Shown one piece after another: positions 26,409 through 34,454 of a DNA stretch of 64,000 bases. The notes under the pieces are model-generated. The model did not search any database. It saw only the letters and a list, made by a program, of their open reading frames with translations, and had not been told where the DNA came from. Both the position numbers and the translations under genes were made by a program. The first letter of the stretch is position 1. Every line of letters begins with the position of its first letter. The DNA comes from CAWDXG01 sp963822115. Its GTDB lineage: Bacteria; Myxococcota_A; Polyangia; Polyangiales; Polyangiaceae. Location: the NCBI GenBank assembly GCA_963822115.1, contig CAWGGM010000009.1, positions 124,001 through 188,000 of the forward strand, written 5' to 3'.

Positions 26409-26642
26409 ATGGCCCAGCCGAAGCACATGCCCGATCCGGTGCCCGCCGCGCTGAAGCCGCTCGTCGATCAGCTCGCGGGCCTGTCTTCCGAGCAGCGCCG
26501 CCTCGTAATCGAGGCCGCCGAGCAATCGGTGCGTGCCCACGAGTCTGTCGGCCTCTCGGAGCAGGACATCCAGCGGCTGACCGGCATCGTAGCCATCGGC
26601 GGCAACGCGCTCGAAGACTGCGACGCGCTGTACGATGGCTAA
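26409..26642 (+). CDS. Putative antitoxin of a PIN-domain pair
   Basis: A 77-residue acidic helical protein (MAQPKHMPDPVPAALKPLVD, LSSEQRRLVIEAAEQSV, GGNALEDCDALYDG). I recognise no standard VapB DNA-binding motif. Its stop overlaps the start of the PIN-domain gene by 8 bp, the usual antitoxin-toxin order. I prefer ATG 26409 over 26397 because TATGAT sits 7 bases before it. The antitoxin call rests on size, charge and position. Confidence 0.65.
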   Translation: MAQPKHMPDPVPAALKPLVDQLAGLSSEQRRLVIEAAEQSVRAHESVGLSEQDIQRLTGIVAIGGNALEDCDALYDG

Positions 26643-27060
26643 CGTCGTCCTGGACGCGAACGTCCTGGTCGGTCTCTTCGACCGGAACGACACGCTCCAT
26701 TCCGCCGCCACAGAACTCGTGCAACGCATCACGGGCCACGGCGACAGGGTGGCGCTGGTCGATTTCTGCATGGCGGAGGCGCTGTCCGTCCTGTGTCGTC
26801 GAAGCCGCGAACGGAAGTCGAACCCGCCCGACCTGACCGCTATCTTCGAGGAGGCTCGCGCGCTCGACAACGCGGGCAAGATTGCCCATGTCGAGGAAAC
26901 GTCGTTCAGGGCAGTCCTCAACGTCATGCAGGCCACGGCCGGCGCGCTGAACTACAACGACGCGCTGCTGGTCGTTCTGCAGAAACGCGGAGCGATCGGT
27001 GAGGTCGCTTCGTTCGATGTCCGGCTGGATACGGCGGAGGGCTTCCGCCGTCTCGCATAG
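26635..27060 (+). CDS. PIN-domain ribonuclease, VapC-type toxin
   Basis: A 141-residue PIN protein with the expected acidic residues: Asp7 (VLDANVLVGLF), Glu at about 47 (CMAEALSVL), Asp in LNYNDALLVVL and Asp in ASFDVRLD near the end. PIN toxins are Mg-dependent RNases that cut tRNA or rRNA and are held inactive by the partner antitoxin. The start overlaps the upstream gene by 8 bp. Nothing suggests inactivation. Such pairs are often mobile, and this one borders a repeat array. Confidence 0.85.
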   Translation: MANVVLDANVLVGLFDRNDTLHSAATELVQRITGHGDRVALVDFCMAEALSVLCRRSRERKSNPPDLTAIFEEARALDNAGKIAHVEETSFRAVLNVMQATAGALNYNDALLVVLQKRGAIGEVASFDVRLDTAEGFRRLA

Positions 27061-27186
27061 CGCGTCCACGAGCTTCGCGGTCTTCGATCGGGCATCTTTC
27101 GGCTTGGCGCCGGCGACCGACGAACATCCACTTTCGCTAGTCGCTCCGCAAGGCTACCGTCTCGCCCCGAGCGGAGCTGTCGCGGA

Positions 27187-28848
27187 ATGACGCCGGAAGG
27201 TGAAGAAGAGCTGCCGTCGGCAGCAGGCAGCGCGGACGACAACGCCGCCGCGCTGCCCGACGCGACGCACGCGACGGACTCTACGGCGCCTCGCGGCTAC
27301 GCCGCGCCCGATCGCGCCCGCGCCGAGGTCGACGCCACGCGGCCGGTCTTCTACTTCAGCGTACTGCTGACCGCGGCGCTGGTGGCGGCGGCGCACCAGG
27401 TGTTCGGGCGACTGCTGCTCTTGTATCTGGATCCGGGGTCGGGCCCGTCGCTGGCGCTGGCCGAGGCGCTGGGTGTTGCGGCAATGCTCGCGGGCGCTAT
27501 GGCGGTGCGGCGCGACGCGGCGCTCCGCAATCGCTTTCCCGCGCTGCTCGTCGCGCTGGGGCTGGTGACGGGCGCGGCGGCTCCCGCGCTGTTCTTCGCC
27601 TTCGCGCGCCCGCGGCTGTTCGACAGTGTAGTGCTGGCGCTGCCAGTGGTCGCGGGCCTGCTCGTCGGCGCCGCGGCGCGCGCCGGCTGGCTTCTGCTCG
27701 CGCGTCCGGTGCGGCAGCTCGGTGCGCTGTCGCGACTGGTCAATCCGTTCCGGCTGCTGGCCATCGGGCTCGCGCTCGGTGTGGCCGCCGGCTCGGCGAC
27801 GCTGATCGGCCTGCCGCGCGCCGGCGCCGCCATCGCGCTGGTGCTGGCCGTGCTGGGCGGCTGGTGGACGGCGCTCTCGTTCTTCCTCGAGCGCCGCCCG
27901 CTTGCCCGTCCGCGCCTGGTGCAGGGCGCCGCGGGGCTGATGTTCGTCGCGGGCCTGGGCCTGTTCGCCATCTGGCAGCGCGTGGTGCCGCTCGCCGACC
28001 ACCACCACTACGTCAACCAGATCGTCTACGCGCGCCACACCGACCGGCAGACCTTCGTGGTCACCTCCGGGCAGGAGAACTTCGAGCTGTTCGTCGATCG
28101 CCACCTCAAGGTCTCGAGCCTGGACGCGCCGCGCTACTACGAAGCGCTCGTGCATCCCGTGCTCGGCGCAGTCGCCCATCCGCGCCGCGTACTGGTGCTG
28201 GGCTCGGCCGACGGCATGGCGGCGCGCGAGATCCTGCGCCACCCCGAGGTGCAGTCGATCACCGAGGTCGTGGTCGACGCCACAATCGCCAGGTTGGCGC
28301 GCCAGCAGCGCTGGCTCGGCGAGCGTTCCCACGACGCGATGCTGTCGCCGAAGCTGCACGTCATCCAGAAGGAGCCAATCGCCTGGCTGCGCGACACGGG
28401 CGCGCCTTTCGACGCCGTCATCGTCGACCTGCCGGACCCGTACAACTACGTCGACAGCAAGAACTACACGCACTACTTCTACCGCCAGCTGGCTCGGCAT
28501 CTGGCGCCGGGTGCGGTCGCCGTGGTGCAGGCCACCAGCGCGTTCAGCTCGCCCCGCACCTTCGACAGCATCGTACGCACGATACAGAGCGCCGGCCTCC
28601 AGACGCGGCTCTACCACGCCGCCGTGCCCACCTTCGGCGACTGGGGCTTCGTGCTGTGCGCGACCCACGCCGTGCCGCTGCCGACGCGCGTCCCGCCGGG
28701 GCTTAGCTATCTCACGCCGAAGACGCTCGCCGATCTGTTCATCATGCCGCGCGATCTGCGCGTGAGCGTCGCCTCGCCGACCAACACGCTGCAGGAGCAG
28801 CCGATCGTCGACATCTTCGCGAAGGAGCGAAAGAAGCTCGGGGACTGA
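27187..28848 (+). CDS. Membrane protein fused to a spermidine-synthase-like domain
   Basis: A 553-residue protein: disordered N-terminus (1-50), about seven membrane helices (52-268), then a SpeE-like Rossmann domain (about 275-540) with LFVDRHLKVSSLDAPRYYEA, VLVLGSADGMAAREILRH and VIVDLPDPYNYVDSKNY. In true spermidine synthases the first motif ends YHE and the glycine loop is GGGDG; here they are YYE and GSADG, so aminopropyl transfer is uncertain while nucleotide binding remains likely. Homologues of this fused type occur with DUF4178 proteins, as here. Confidence 0.82.
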   Translation: MTPEGEEELPSAAGSADDNAAALPDATHATDSTAPRGYAAPDRARAEVDATRPVFYFSVLLTAALVAAAHQVFGRLLLLYLDPGSGPSLALAEALGVAAMLAGAMAVRRDAALRNRFPALLVALGLVTGAAAPALFFAFARPRLFDSVVLALPVVAGLLVGAAARAGWLLLARPVRQLGALSRLVNPFRLLAIGLALGVAAGSATLIGLPRAGAAIALVLAVLGGWWTALSFFLERRPLARPRLVQGAAGLMFVAGLGLFAIWQRVVPLADHHHYVNQIVYARHTDRQTFVVTSGQENFELFVDRHLKVSSLDAPRYYEALVHPVLGAVAHPRRVLVLGSADGMAAREILRHPEVQSITEVVVDATIARLARQQRWLGERSHDAMLSPKLHVIQKEPIAWLRDTGAPFDAVIVDLPDPYNYVDSKNYTHYFYRQLARHLAPGAVAVVQATSAFSSPRTFDSIVRTIQSAGLQTRLYHAAVPTFGDWGFVLCATHAVPLPTRVPPGLSYLTPKTLADLFIMPRDLRVSVASPTNTLQEQPIVDIFAKERKKLGD

Positions 28849-28925
28849 CAGCGCGTCCGGGGGCGCGCAGAGCTGGCGGTGTCGCGCCGCCTCTCCGGGT
28901 GCAGTGGCTGCCAGGACCCCCCGGC

Positions 28926-29624
28926 TCAGCGGCAGACGCGGTAATCGGGCGTCAGGTTGTACGGCTGGCAGGTGGTGCCAGCAGGGCAGACGTTCAATGA
29001 CTGCCCGCACACGACGATCGTGTTCGTCCCGCCACAGTTGTCCTGGCAGCTGCTGGACTTGATCACGCCCGCCAACTGGATGGTGCCGCAGCAGATCTGG
29101 CCCGGGGCACAGTCCTCCGGACCGTCGCAGCCGATGCTGGTGCCGGTGCAGTCGGACGCCAGCTCGCACGTGTGCTGCAAGCTGAACTGGAAGCAGCAGA
29201 CGTAGCCGCTGTTGAGGTCGCAGGTCGCGCTGCCGCAGATGACGCTGCCGACGCTACTGGTTCCGCCGGCGCCGGCGGTCCCACCTGTACCCGTAATTCC
29301 GCCCGCGCCCGCGCTGCCACCCGTGCCCGCGCTGCCGCCCGTACCGGTGGTTGCGCCGCCACCGGCCGTCCCACCCGTGCCGGTGCTCCCGGCGCTGCCT
29401 CCGGCGCCGCCTGCGTCCGGCACGCCACCGGAACCGCCGGTCGCTGCGCCTCCTCCGCCGCTACCCGCTGTTCCGGCGCTGCCGGCATCGACGCCGCCGC
29501 TGGCCGCCGCTCCGGCCGCTCCGCCCGCGCCCTTCGCCTTGAGGCTGCCCAGCCCGCTGGAGCACGCAACCACGGCGGCGGCTGCGGCCGCCAGCGTGAT
29601 GGTCCGTAGTGCGCTGCTCCCCAT
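28926..29624 (-). CDS. Gly/Ala/Thr-repeat lipoprotein with Cys-rich tail
   Basis: A 232-residue predicted lipoprotein (lipobox VVAC, Cys21). Residues 30-125 are a low-complexity linker of GTGGSAG / GAGG units (PDAGGAGGSAG, STGTGGTAGG), followed by a domain with about 14 cysteines (CGSATCDLNSGYVCC, CAPGQICCGT, CPAGTTCQP), presumably disulfide-bonded on the cell surface. This plan is common in Polyangia. The function is unknown; a ligand-binding or adhesive tail is plausible. The ATG lies 17 bp after the mglA stop. Confidence 0.75.
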   Translation of the reverse strand: MGSSALRTITLAAAAAAVVACSSGLGSLKAKGAGGAAGAAASGGVDAGSAGTAGSGGGGAATGGSGGVPDAGGAGGSAGSTGTGGTAGGGATTGTGGSAGTGGSAGAGGITGTGGTAGAGGTSSVGSVICGSATCDLNSGYVCCFQFSLQHTCELASDCTGTSIGCDGPEDCAPGQICCGTIQLAGVIKSSSCQDNCGGTNTIVVCGQSLNVCPAGTTCQPYNLTPDYRVCR

Positions 29625-29641
29625 GCTGGCCCCGGACGCGT

Positions 29642-30223
29642 TCAACGCTTCATCCGACCGAGCACGAGCTTCGACAGGGCCTTGAGCGTGTCGAACACGC
29701 CCGGGCCGGTCCTGGCCACTGCCTCGAAATCGGGAACACCGAGTGGGTTGATGGCGGGGCGCAGCTCCTCGACCGTCATGGCGCCCGGGATGTCGCGCTT
29801 GTTGTACTGCACGACGTAGGGCAGGTCCTCGAGCCGCATGTTGTACTCGGCCAGGTTGGTCGCCAGGTTCGAGACGCTCTCCTGGTTGGCCTCGAAGCGC
29901 TCGGGCTGCGAGTCGGCGACGAAGATGATGCCGTCGGCGCCCTTGAGGATGAGCTTGCGGCTGGCGTCGTAGAAGACCTGGCCGGGCACGGTGTACAGGT
30001 GGAAGCGCACCTTGAAGCCGCGCACGGTGCCGAGGTCGATCGGCATGAAGTCGAAGAAGAGCGTGCGCTCGGTCTCGGTGGCGAGCGAGATCATCTTGCC
30101 CTTCGACGCGGGGTTCGTCTTCTCGAAGATGTACTGCAGGTTGGTCGTCTTCCCGCACAGGCCGGGACCGTAGTAGACGATCTTGCAGTTGATCTCCTTC
30201 GCCATGTGGTTGATGAAGCTCAC
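29642..30223 (-). CDS. mglA: MglA-type small Ras-like GTPase
   Basis: A 193-residue GTPase with the MglA hallmark start (VSFINHMAKEINCKIVYYGP), P-loop GPGLCGKTT (19-27), switch II TVPGQV in place of DxxG, and base-recognition NKRD. MglA is the polarity switch for gliding and pilus motility in Myxococcus. GTG 30223 has AGGAAGG about 7 bases upstream and matches the conserved N-terminus. The usual MglB GAP gene is absent; instead the start overlaps the stop of a TerB-like gene as GTGA. Confidence 0.92.
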   Translation of the reverse strand: MSFINHMAKEINCKIVYYGPGLCGKTTNLQYIFEKTNPASKGKMISLATETERTLFFDFMPIDLGTVRGFKVRFHLYTVPGQVFYDASRKLILKGADGIIFVADSQPERFEANQESVSNLATNLAEYNMRLEDLPYVVQYNKRDIPGAMTVEELRPAINPLGVPDFEAVARTGPGVFDTLKALSKLVLGRMKR

Positions 30224-30804
30224 GACGATCCTTCCTTGTCGGCGAGACGGGTCTTGATGTCCCCCACGACGCGGTCGATGGCGGCGTCGACTTCGGCAGT
30301 CTCCATTCCGAGGAACGATCCGAGCTCGTCGAGCGAAGCCGCTTCCGGTTCGGCAAGGTGGCCGTCGGCGACGGCCACCAGAGCGGCAAAGCCCAGCGCC
30401 TCGCCGCGGCTGAGGCCGTCCTCGAAGTCCTCGGCGGCGCGCCGCAGCCGCTCGCGGCGGCCGAGGATATCGACGGCGTCGTCGAGATCCTTGAAGTGCA
30501 GCTCCAGGTCGTCGTGCGAGACGGCGCGACCGAGCACGGCTTCGAGCAAGGTGGAAAGCGCGTGGCGCTCCTCCTCGGCGAAGCCGTCGGCGCTCGCGAT
30601 CAGGTAGCCGATCTCGAGCAGCGACTGGAAGTGGACCGCGGCCGTGCCTGGCTGGTCGTGCGTCACGGCCTCGGCGCCCGCTTTGAGGTGCGAGGCGGAC
30701 GGCAGGCGGCCACCCAGCGCTTCGGGTGCGCCGGTGAGGAGATCCTGGATGGCGGCGGCAAGCCGGTCCGGCGGGTGTGCGGAGAGGTCGATCGTGTGAC
30801 CCAT
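30220..30804 (-). CDS. TerB-like acidic helical protein coupled to mglA
   Basis: A 194-residue acidic all-helical protein with two ADG/E motifs typical of TerB-like repeats: YLIASADGFAEEERHALSTL (about 67-86) and LVAVADGHLAEPEAASLDEL (about 140-160). TerB folds are metal-sensing or scaffold modules. Its stop overlaps the mglA start by 4 bp, implying 1:1 translation. Inference: a regulator, adaptor or sequestering partner of this MglA. No roadblock fold is evident, so it is not MglB. Confidence 0.7.
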   Translation of the reverse strand: MGHTIDLSAHPPDRLAAAIQDLLTGAPEALGGRLPSASHLKAGAEAVTHDQPGTAAVHFQSLLEIGYLIASADGFAEEERHALSTLLEAVLGRAVSHDDLELHFKDLDDAVDILGRRERLRRAAEDFEDGLSRGEALGFAALVAVADGHLAEPEAASLDELGSFLGMETAEVDAAIDRVVGDIKTRLADKEGSS

Positions 30805-30881
30805 GACCCCATCGAGCCACGACTTTAAGCGCGCATCAATGGGGGACGGGCTTTGTCGTCGCGGGCGGCTATGTTCGTGGG

Positions 30882-31598
30882 GTGTTCCGCTCGGGCTACT
30901 GGACGGTGCTCAGGGTGCGCGGCGCGCCCGTGCGGCTCCACTGGACGATACCGGTGGTGGCCGTCCTGTTCGACGGCTTCCGGTTTTCGCCCGGCTTCAT
31001 CCTGGGATTCGTGCTGCTGGTGCTGCTGCACGAGCTCGGCCACGCGCTGCTCGTCTGGCGCACCGGACACCGCGTCGCGGCGATCGAAGTCACGGGGCTC
31101 GGCGGCCTATGTCACTGGTCGGGCAACGCCACACCTTTCGAGCGCTCGCTGATCGCCTGGGGCGGCATCTTGATGCAGGCAGCGCTGTACGCGGCAGTCT
31201 GGATTGCCTTCCGCGTCGCCGGGCCGCCACCGAATCTCTTCCTGTGGTCGCTCTTGTCGGTATTCCTCGGTGCCAACCTATGGATCATGGTCTTCAACCT
31301 GATCCCGCTGCCGCCGCTCGACGGCGCCGAGGCCTGGAAGATCTTCGCTCTCTGGAAGGAGCGACGCGGTCCCGTGCCGCACGGCAGCTGGCGCGACCCA
31401 GGCCGCAACGCCCAGCGCGCCTGGCTCGACCAGATGCAGGACGCGCCGCCCAGGCGCCGCAAGAAGAAGAAGAAGAAGGCCCGCCGGCGCGAACGAGTGG
31501 GCTCCGTCCCCGACGATGCCAAGCCGAGCCGCGACGCGCAGCGCGCCATCGATGACCTCATGCGCAAAGCTCGCGGCCCGAAAGACGACGACAAATAG
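30882..31598 (+). CDS. M50-family membrane metalloprotease
   Basis: A 238-residue site-2-protease-like protein with zinc motif HELGH (His50, His54) in a membrane helix and the downstream motif LIPLPPLDGAEAW for the third ligand. The last 70 residues are cytoplasmic and very basic (a run of Lys/Arg at about 185-200), absent from most relatives. It lacks a PDZ domain. The family cuts transmembrane substrates such as anti-sigma factors. GTG 30882 has TATGTT 6 bases upstream, suggesting a leaderless message. Confidence 0.85.
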   Translation: MFRSGYWTVLRVRGAPVRLHWTIPVVAVLFDGFRFSPGFILGFVLLVLLHELGHALLVWRTGHRVAAIEVTGLGGLCHWSGNATPFERSLIAWGGILMQAALYAAVWIAFRVAGPPPNLFLWSLLSVFLGANLWIMVFNLIPLPPLDGAEAWKIFALWKERRGPVPHGSWRDPGRNAQRAWLDQMQDAPPRRRKKKKKKARRRERVGSVPDDAKPSRDAQRAIDDLMRKARGPKDDDK

Positions 31599-31683
31599 TG
31601 GCGCGCCTGCCTCCCTCTGCCGGGATGCCCTCCGCACTACCCGTCGCGCCGCGGTCCGCCGTGCTCGCTCCGCTGCGCGCGCC

Positions 31684-31726
31684 GGGTGGTCCCAAACGCG
31701 CGGCTCCGCCGCGCCCGGGCCCACCC
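31684..31726. terminator. Bidirectional hairpin between convergent genes
   Basis: In the 160-bp convergent gap 31599-31758, an outer stem GGGTGG-T-CCC (31684-31693) pairs with GGG-C-CCACCC (31717-31726) and an inner stem GCGCGGC/GCCGCGC (31698-31704/31708-31714) closes a 3-base loop. It could terminate both the M50 gene and the lipoprotein gene. No T run. Confidence 0.45.
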
Positions 31727-31758
31727 ACGACGCACCTACCCACGTGACCGGGCGAGAC

Positions 31759-32169
31759 TCAGATCCGGCACACCCCGGTGATGGGCTTGATGGTCTGCGT
31801 GTCCATGTGCACGCCGTCGCACGTCACCTTCACGGTGAGCGTATTGCTACCCACGAACTTCGCCAGCGCACGTGCATGGTCGTTGAAATCCAGCATGATG
31901 CTGCACTGGTCGATCTGGCTGAAATCAGCTTCGGGGCTGTTGTCTTGCGGGGATACGATCAGGGTCGTCGCTGCCCCGCAGGGGTCCGGAAACGTGTACC
32001 GCGCAACGCTGTGCCCCCCGCTGAAGTCGACTTCGCAAGTGGTGTACGTCTGCTGCGGAAGGTCCGAATACATCTCGTACTTGAAGGTCGATTGACACGA
32101 CTCGCCGCTGCAACCGGAACAGCACGCCGAAAACGCAAGCACCCCCAACCCAAGAATGCGCCCCACCAT
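31759..32169 (-). CDS. Small lipoprotein of unknown function
   Basis: A 136-residue predicted lipoprotein (LAFSAC, Cys16), Cys-rich (eight cysteines in the mature part), with immunoglobulin-like strands (YTTCEVDFSGGHSVARYTF, SNTLTVKVTCDGVHMD). No family recognised. The ATG has both AGGGGAA directly upstream and TAGCAT 7 bases before it. Isolated, on the opposite strand to the M50 protease. Confidence 0.65.
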   Translation of the reverse strand: MVGRILGLGVLAFSACCSGCSGESCQSTFKYEMYSDLPQQTYTTCEVDFSGGHSVARYTFPDPCGAATTLIVSPQDNSPEADFSQIDQCSIMLDFNDHARALAKFVGSNTLTVKVTCDGVHMDTQTIKPITGVCRI

Positions 32170-32247
32170 TTCCCCTATGCTAGCGCATCCGGCATCCGTG
32201 CGCCGCCCGGGGTTCCGTCGCGCAGGGTCGCGGACAAGCGCGCCGAC

Positions 32248-32979
32248 CTAGCTCCGCCCGAAACGCAACGTCACGGACGTGAACGCCTTGACGGCGTACA
32301 GCGCGTTCACGGCGATGTACGGGTAGAAGTAGAGCTCGAGGTGGCCGCTGAGGCCGACGAAGAGGATGTACGAGGGGTAGTGGATGAGCAGCTTGGCGAC
32401 GCGCTCGACCAGGCCAACGGCGCGACCGACGAGCGAGCGGCGCGGCGCGACGACGTTGGGCGAGTCGGCGGGTTTGCCGGCGATCTCGGGGCGGCGCTGG
32501 AAGGTGGTGAGCGCGATGCCGCTCGCCAGGCACACCAGACCGGCGATGCCGAGCATGAGCAGCGCGGGGCTTCCCGGCTTCGGGCCGAACCACGGCGCGC
32601 CGAAGCGGAACAGTCGCACGGCCGCGGCGCCCAGCAGCACGAAGGCCTTGAGCTCGTCCATGAGGAAGTCGAGCAGGTGGCCGCCGGTCGACGCCGTCTG
32701 GCGGAAGCGGGCCAGCATGCCGTCGGCGCAGTCGAGCACGTAGGACAGCTCGAACACGACCACGGCGGCGACGAGCCCGATGTAGCCGGGCATGAAGACC
32801 AGCAGCGCCGCCGACGCGAGCGCGACGAACACCGCGGCGATCGTGATCTGGTTGGGCGTGACGCGCGTGCCGCGCAGGGCCGTGACTACGACGGCGGCGA
32901 CGGGACGGGCGACGTAGGTGTTCCAGACGAGATCCGGCTTCTTGCGCGTCTGGCGGTACACGTCGGCGACGGAGCCCAT
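32248..32979 (-). CDS. CDP-alcohol phosphatidyltransferase family membrane enzyme
   Basis: A 243-residue integral membrane enzyme with the exact family motif D-x2-DG-x2-AR-x8-G-x3-D-x3-D: Asp83, Asp86, Gly87, Ala90, Arg91, Gly100, Asp104, Asp108. These residues bind the metal and CDP-linked donor and transfer a phosphatidyl or related group to an alcohol. The acceptor cannot be read from sequence. ATG 32979 has TAGGCT 10 bases upstream. Divergent from the SGNH hydrolase. A second family member is at 50509-51264. Confidence 0.88.
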   Translation of the reverse strand: MGSVADVYRQTRKKPDLVWNTYVARPVAAVVVTALRGTRVTPNQITIAAVFVALASAALLVFMPGYIGLVAAVVVFELSYVLDCADGMLARFRQTASTGGHLLDFLMDELKAFVLLGAAAVRLFRFGAPWFGPKPGSPALLMLGIAGLVCLASGIALTTFQRRPEIAGKPADSPNVVAPRRSLVGRAVGLVERVAKLLIHYPSYILFVGLSGHLELYFYPYIAVNALYAVKAFTSVTLRFGRS

Positions 32980-33199
32980 GTCGGCCCCGAGCCTACTCGT
33001 CCGTATCCCGCCCGCCCACCCCCGCCGGAATCCTCCGCCGGGGGCTCACCGCCCCCGGACCACCGACGCGCCTCGCTACGCTCGGCGCGGGCTCGCTGTC
33101 GCTTCGCCGGATTTCGCCGGCGGCGGGCCAGTACTCTGCGTGCGCCGCGCGGCGGCGGATTGGGGCGGCGCGGCGGGATATGCTACGTGGATCGGGAGC

Positions 33200-33991
33200 A
33201 TGCAGCTTGGCTCTTCCATCGCGGCACTGGGCATCGCAGCGGCGACCGTCGGGGCCATCGCCCTGGCTCCGCAGACGCACCCCGGGGCGGGCGCGGCTCC
33301 GGCCACGCCGCTGTCGGCCGCTCCGGCCAGGCCGTCGGCCCAGCCGCACGCCTCCGCCAGCGCGCCCGCGAAACCGGCGAGCGTGAAGAAGCGCGTGTGC
33401 ACGGTCGCGGCGATCGGCGACTCGATCACCGACTCGCGCTCGCACGGCGGCAAGTACCTGGCGTACCTGCAGAAGCGCTGCCCCCAGAGCCGCTTCGACA
33501 ACTACGGCGTCGGCGGCAACATGGTCAACCAGATGCGCCGCCGCTTCGCGCGCGACGTGCTGGGGCCGTCGAAGCCGCACTACACGCACCTGATCGTGTT
33601 CGGCGGCGTGAACGACCTGTACAGCGATCTCACAGCGCATCGCACCAACGAGAGAATCGAGCGCGACCTGACGAAGATGTACAAGGCCGCGCACGAACAC
33701 GGCATGCAGGTCGTCGCGATCACCGTCACGCCCTGGGGCGGCTTCAAGCGCTACTTCAACCCGCGGCGACAGAAGCACACCCTGGCGCTGAACCGCTGGA
33801 TCAAGGCCGAGCCGGAAAGCGGCGACGTGGACTACGTGGTCGACGCCTATCCGCTGCTTTCGTGTGGCAACCCCGAGAAGCTCTGCCCGGGCTACGCCAA
33901 GCCGTTCAAGGACGGCATCCACTTCGGCGCCGCGGGGCAGAAGGTGCTGGGCAAGGCGCTGTACAAGGACGTGTTCAAGAGCTGTCTGTAA
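33200..33991 (+). CDS. Secreted SGNH/GDSL hydrolase
   Basis: A 263-residue exported hydrolase: signal peptide or anchor (about 1-24), Pro/Ala linker (25-62), then SGNH blocks I (AIGDSITDSR, Ser75), III (FGGVNDLYSD) and V (KDGIHFG, with catalytic Asp and His). Family members are esterases, lipases or acyl-polysaccharide deacylases; the specificity is unknown. The 220 bp upstream to the divergent transferase contain no gene. Confidence 0.87.
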   Translation: MQLGSSIAALGIAAATVGAIALAPQTHPGAGAAPATPLSAAPARPSAQPHASASAPAKPASVKKRVCTVAAIGDSITDSRSHGGKYLAYLQKRCPQSRFDNYGVGGNMVNQMRRRFARDVLGPSKPHYTHLIVFGGVNDLYSDLTAHRTNERIERDLTKMYKAAHEHGMQVVAITVTPWGGFKRYFNPRRQKHTLALNRWIKAEPESGDVDYVVDAYPLLSCGNPEKLCPGYAKPFKDGIHFGAAGQKVLGKALYKDVFKSCL

Positions 33992-34003
33992 TCGACGCGC
34001 GTT

Positions 34004-34077
34004 CGCGACCCGACGACAGCGCGCCGCCGATGCGAGTTGCCGCGACCCGACGACAGCGCGCCGCCGATGCGAGTTGC
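34004..34077. repeat. Perfect 37-bp tandem duplication
   Basis: CGCGACCCGACGACAGCGCG and the next 17 bases (34004-34040) are repeated exactly at 34041-34077, just after the SGNH hydrolase stop. GCGCTGTCGT at 34076-34085 is the reverse complement of ACGACAGCGC inside each copy, so either copy can fold into a stem with it. Confidence 0.85.
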
Positions 34078-34155
34078 GCTGTCGTGGACGCGGTCGACGC
34101 TGTCACGCGGTAGGCGCAGGGCACCCATGCGAGTGCGGCGGGCGTTTCCATACCC

Positions 34156-34412
34156 AGGCTTCAACTTGCTCGGCTAGATGCCCGCTTTCCGGGCATTTCC
34201 GCCACCAAGCTTCAACTTGCTCGGCTAGATGCCCGCATTTCGGGCATTTCACCCCTCCGCGACGAGCTTGCTCCACAAAATGCCCGCTTTCCGGGCATTT
34301 CCGCCACCAAGTTTCAGCTTGCTCGGCCAGATGCCCGCTTCCCGCACTTCCCGGGCATTTCCGCCGCCAAGCTTCGGCTTGCTCCACAAAATGCCCGTGT
34401 CGCCCCGCGCTC
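34156..34412. repeat. Tandem 51-bp repeats, each carrying an ATGCCCG hairpin
   Basis: Five contiguous copies start at about 34157, 34208, 34259, 34310 and 34370 (the last one partial, the fourth with a 9-bp insertion in the loop). Each has CTTGCTC followed by ATGCCCG-loop-CGGGCAT, a 7-bp stem that extends to AAATGCCCG/CGGGCATTT in copy 3. The loops differ (CTTTC, CATTT, longer), while the stems are kept. The unit of 17 codons leaves frames open on both strands, but no start or family match argues for a gene. Confidence 0.85.
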
Positions 34413-34454
34413 CGAGTGCGGTGCGCTGGTAAGGCGTATTTCCACAAGGTCCGC

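Noticed and set aside
25748..26428. Minus-strand heptapeptide-repeat protein gene over the 21-bp array.
   Set aside because: The frame is open because the period is a multiple of three; there is no convincing start, signal or domain, and plus-strand frames are equally open.
30804..30882. Promoter shared by the TerB-like gene and the M50 gene.
   Set aside because: Each strand has its own hexamer candidate, and nothing shows joint control.
34156..34412. CRISPR array.
   Set aside because: The units are contiguous, with no unique spacers of constant length, and no cas gene is in the window.
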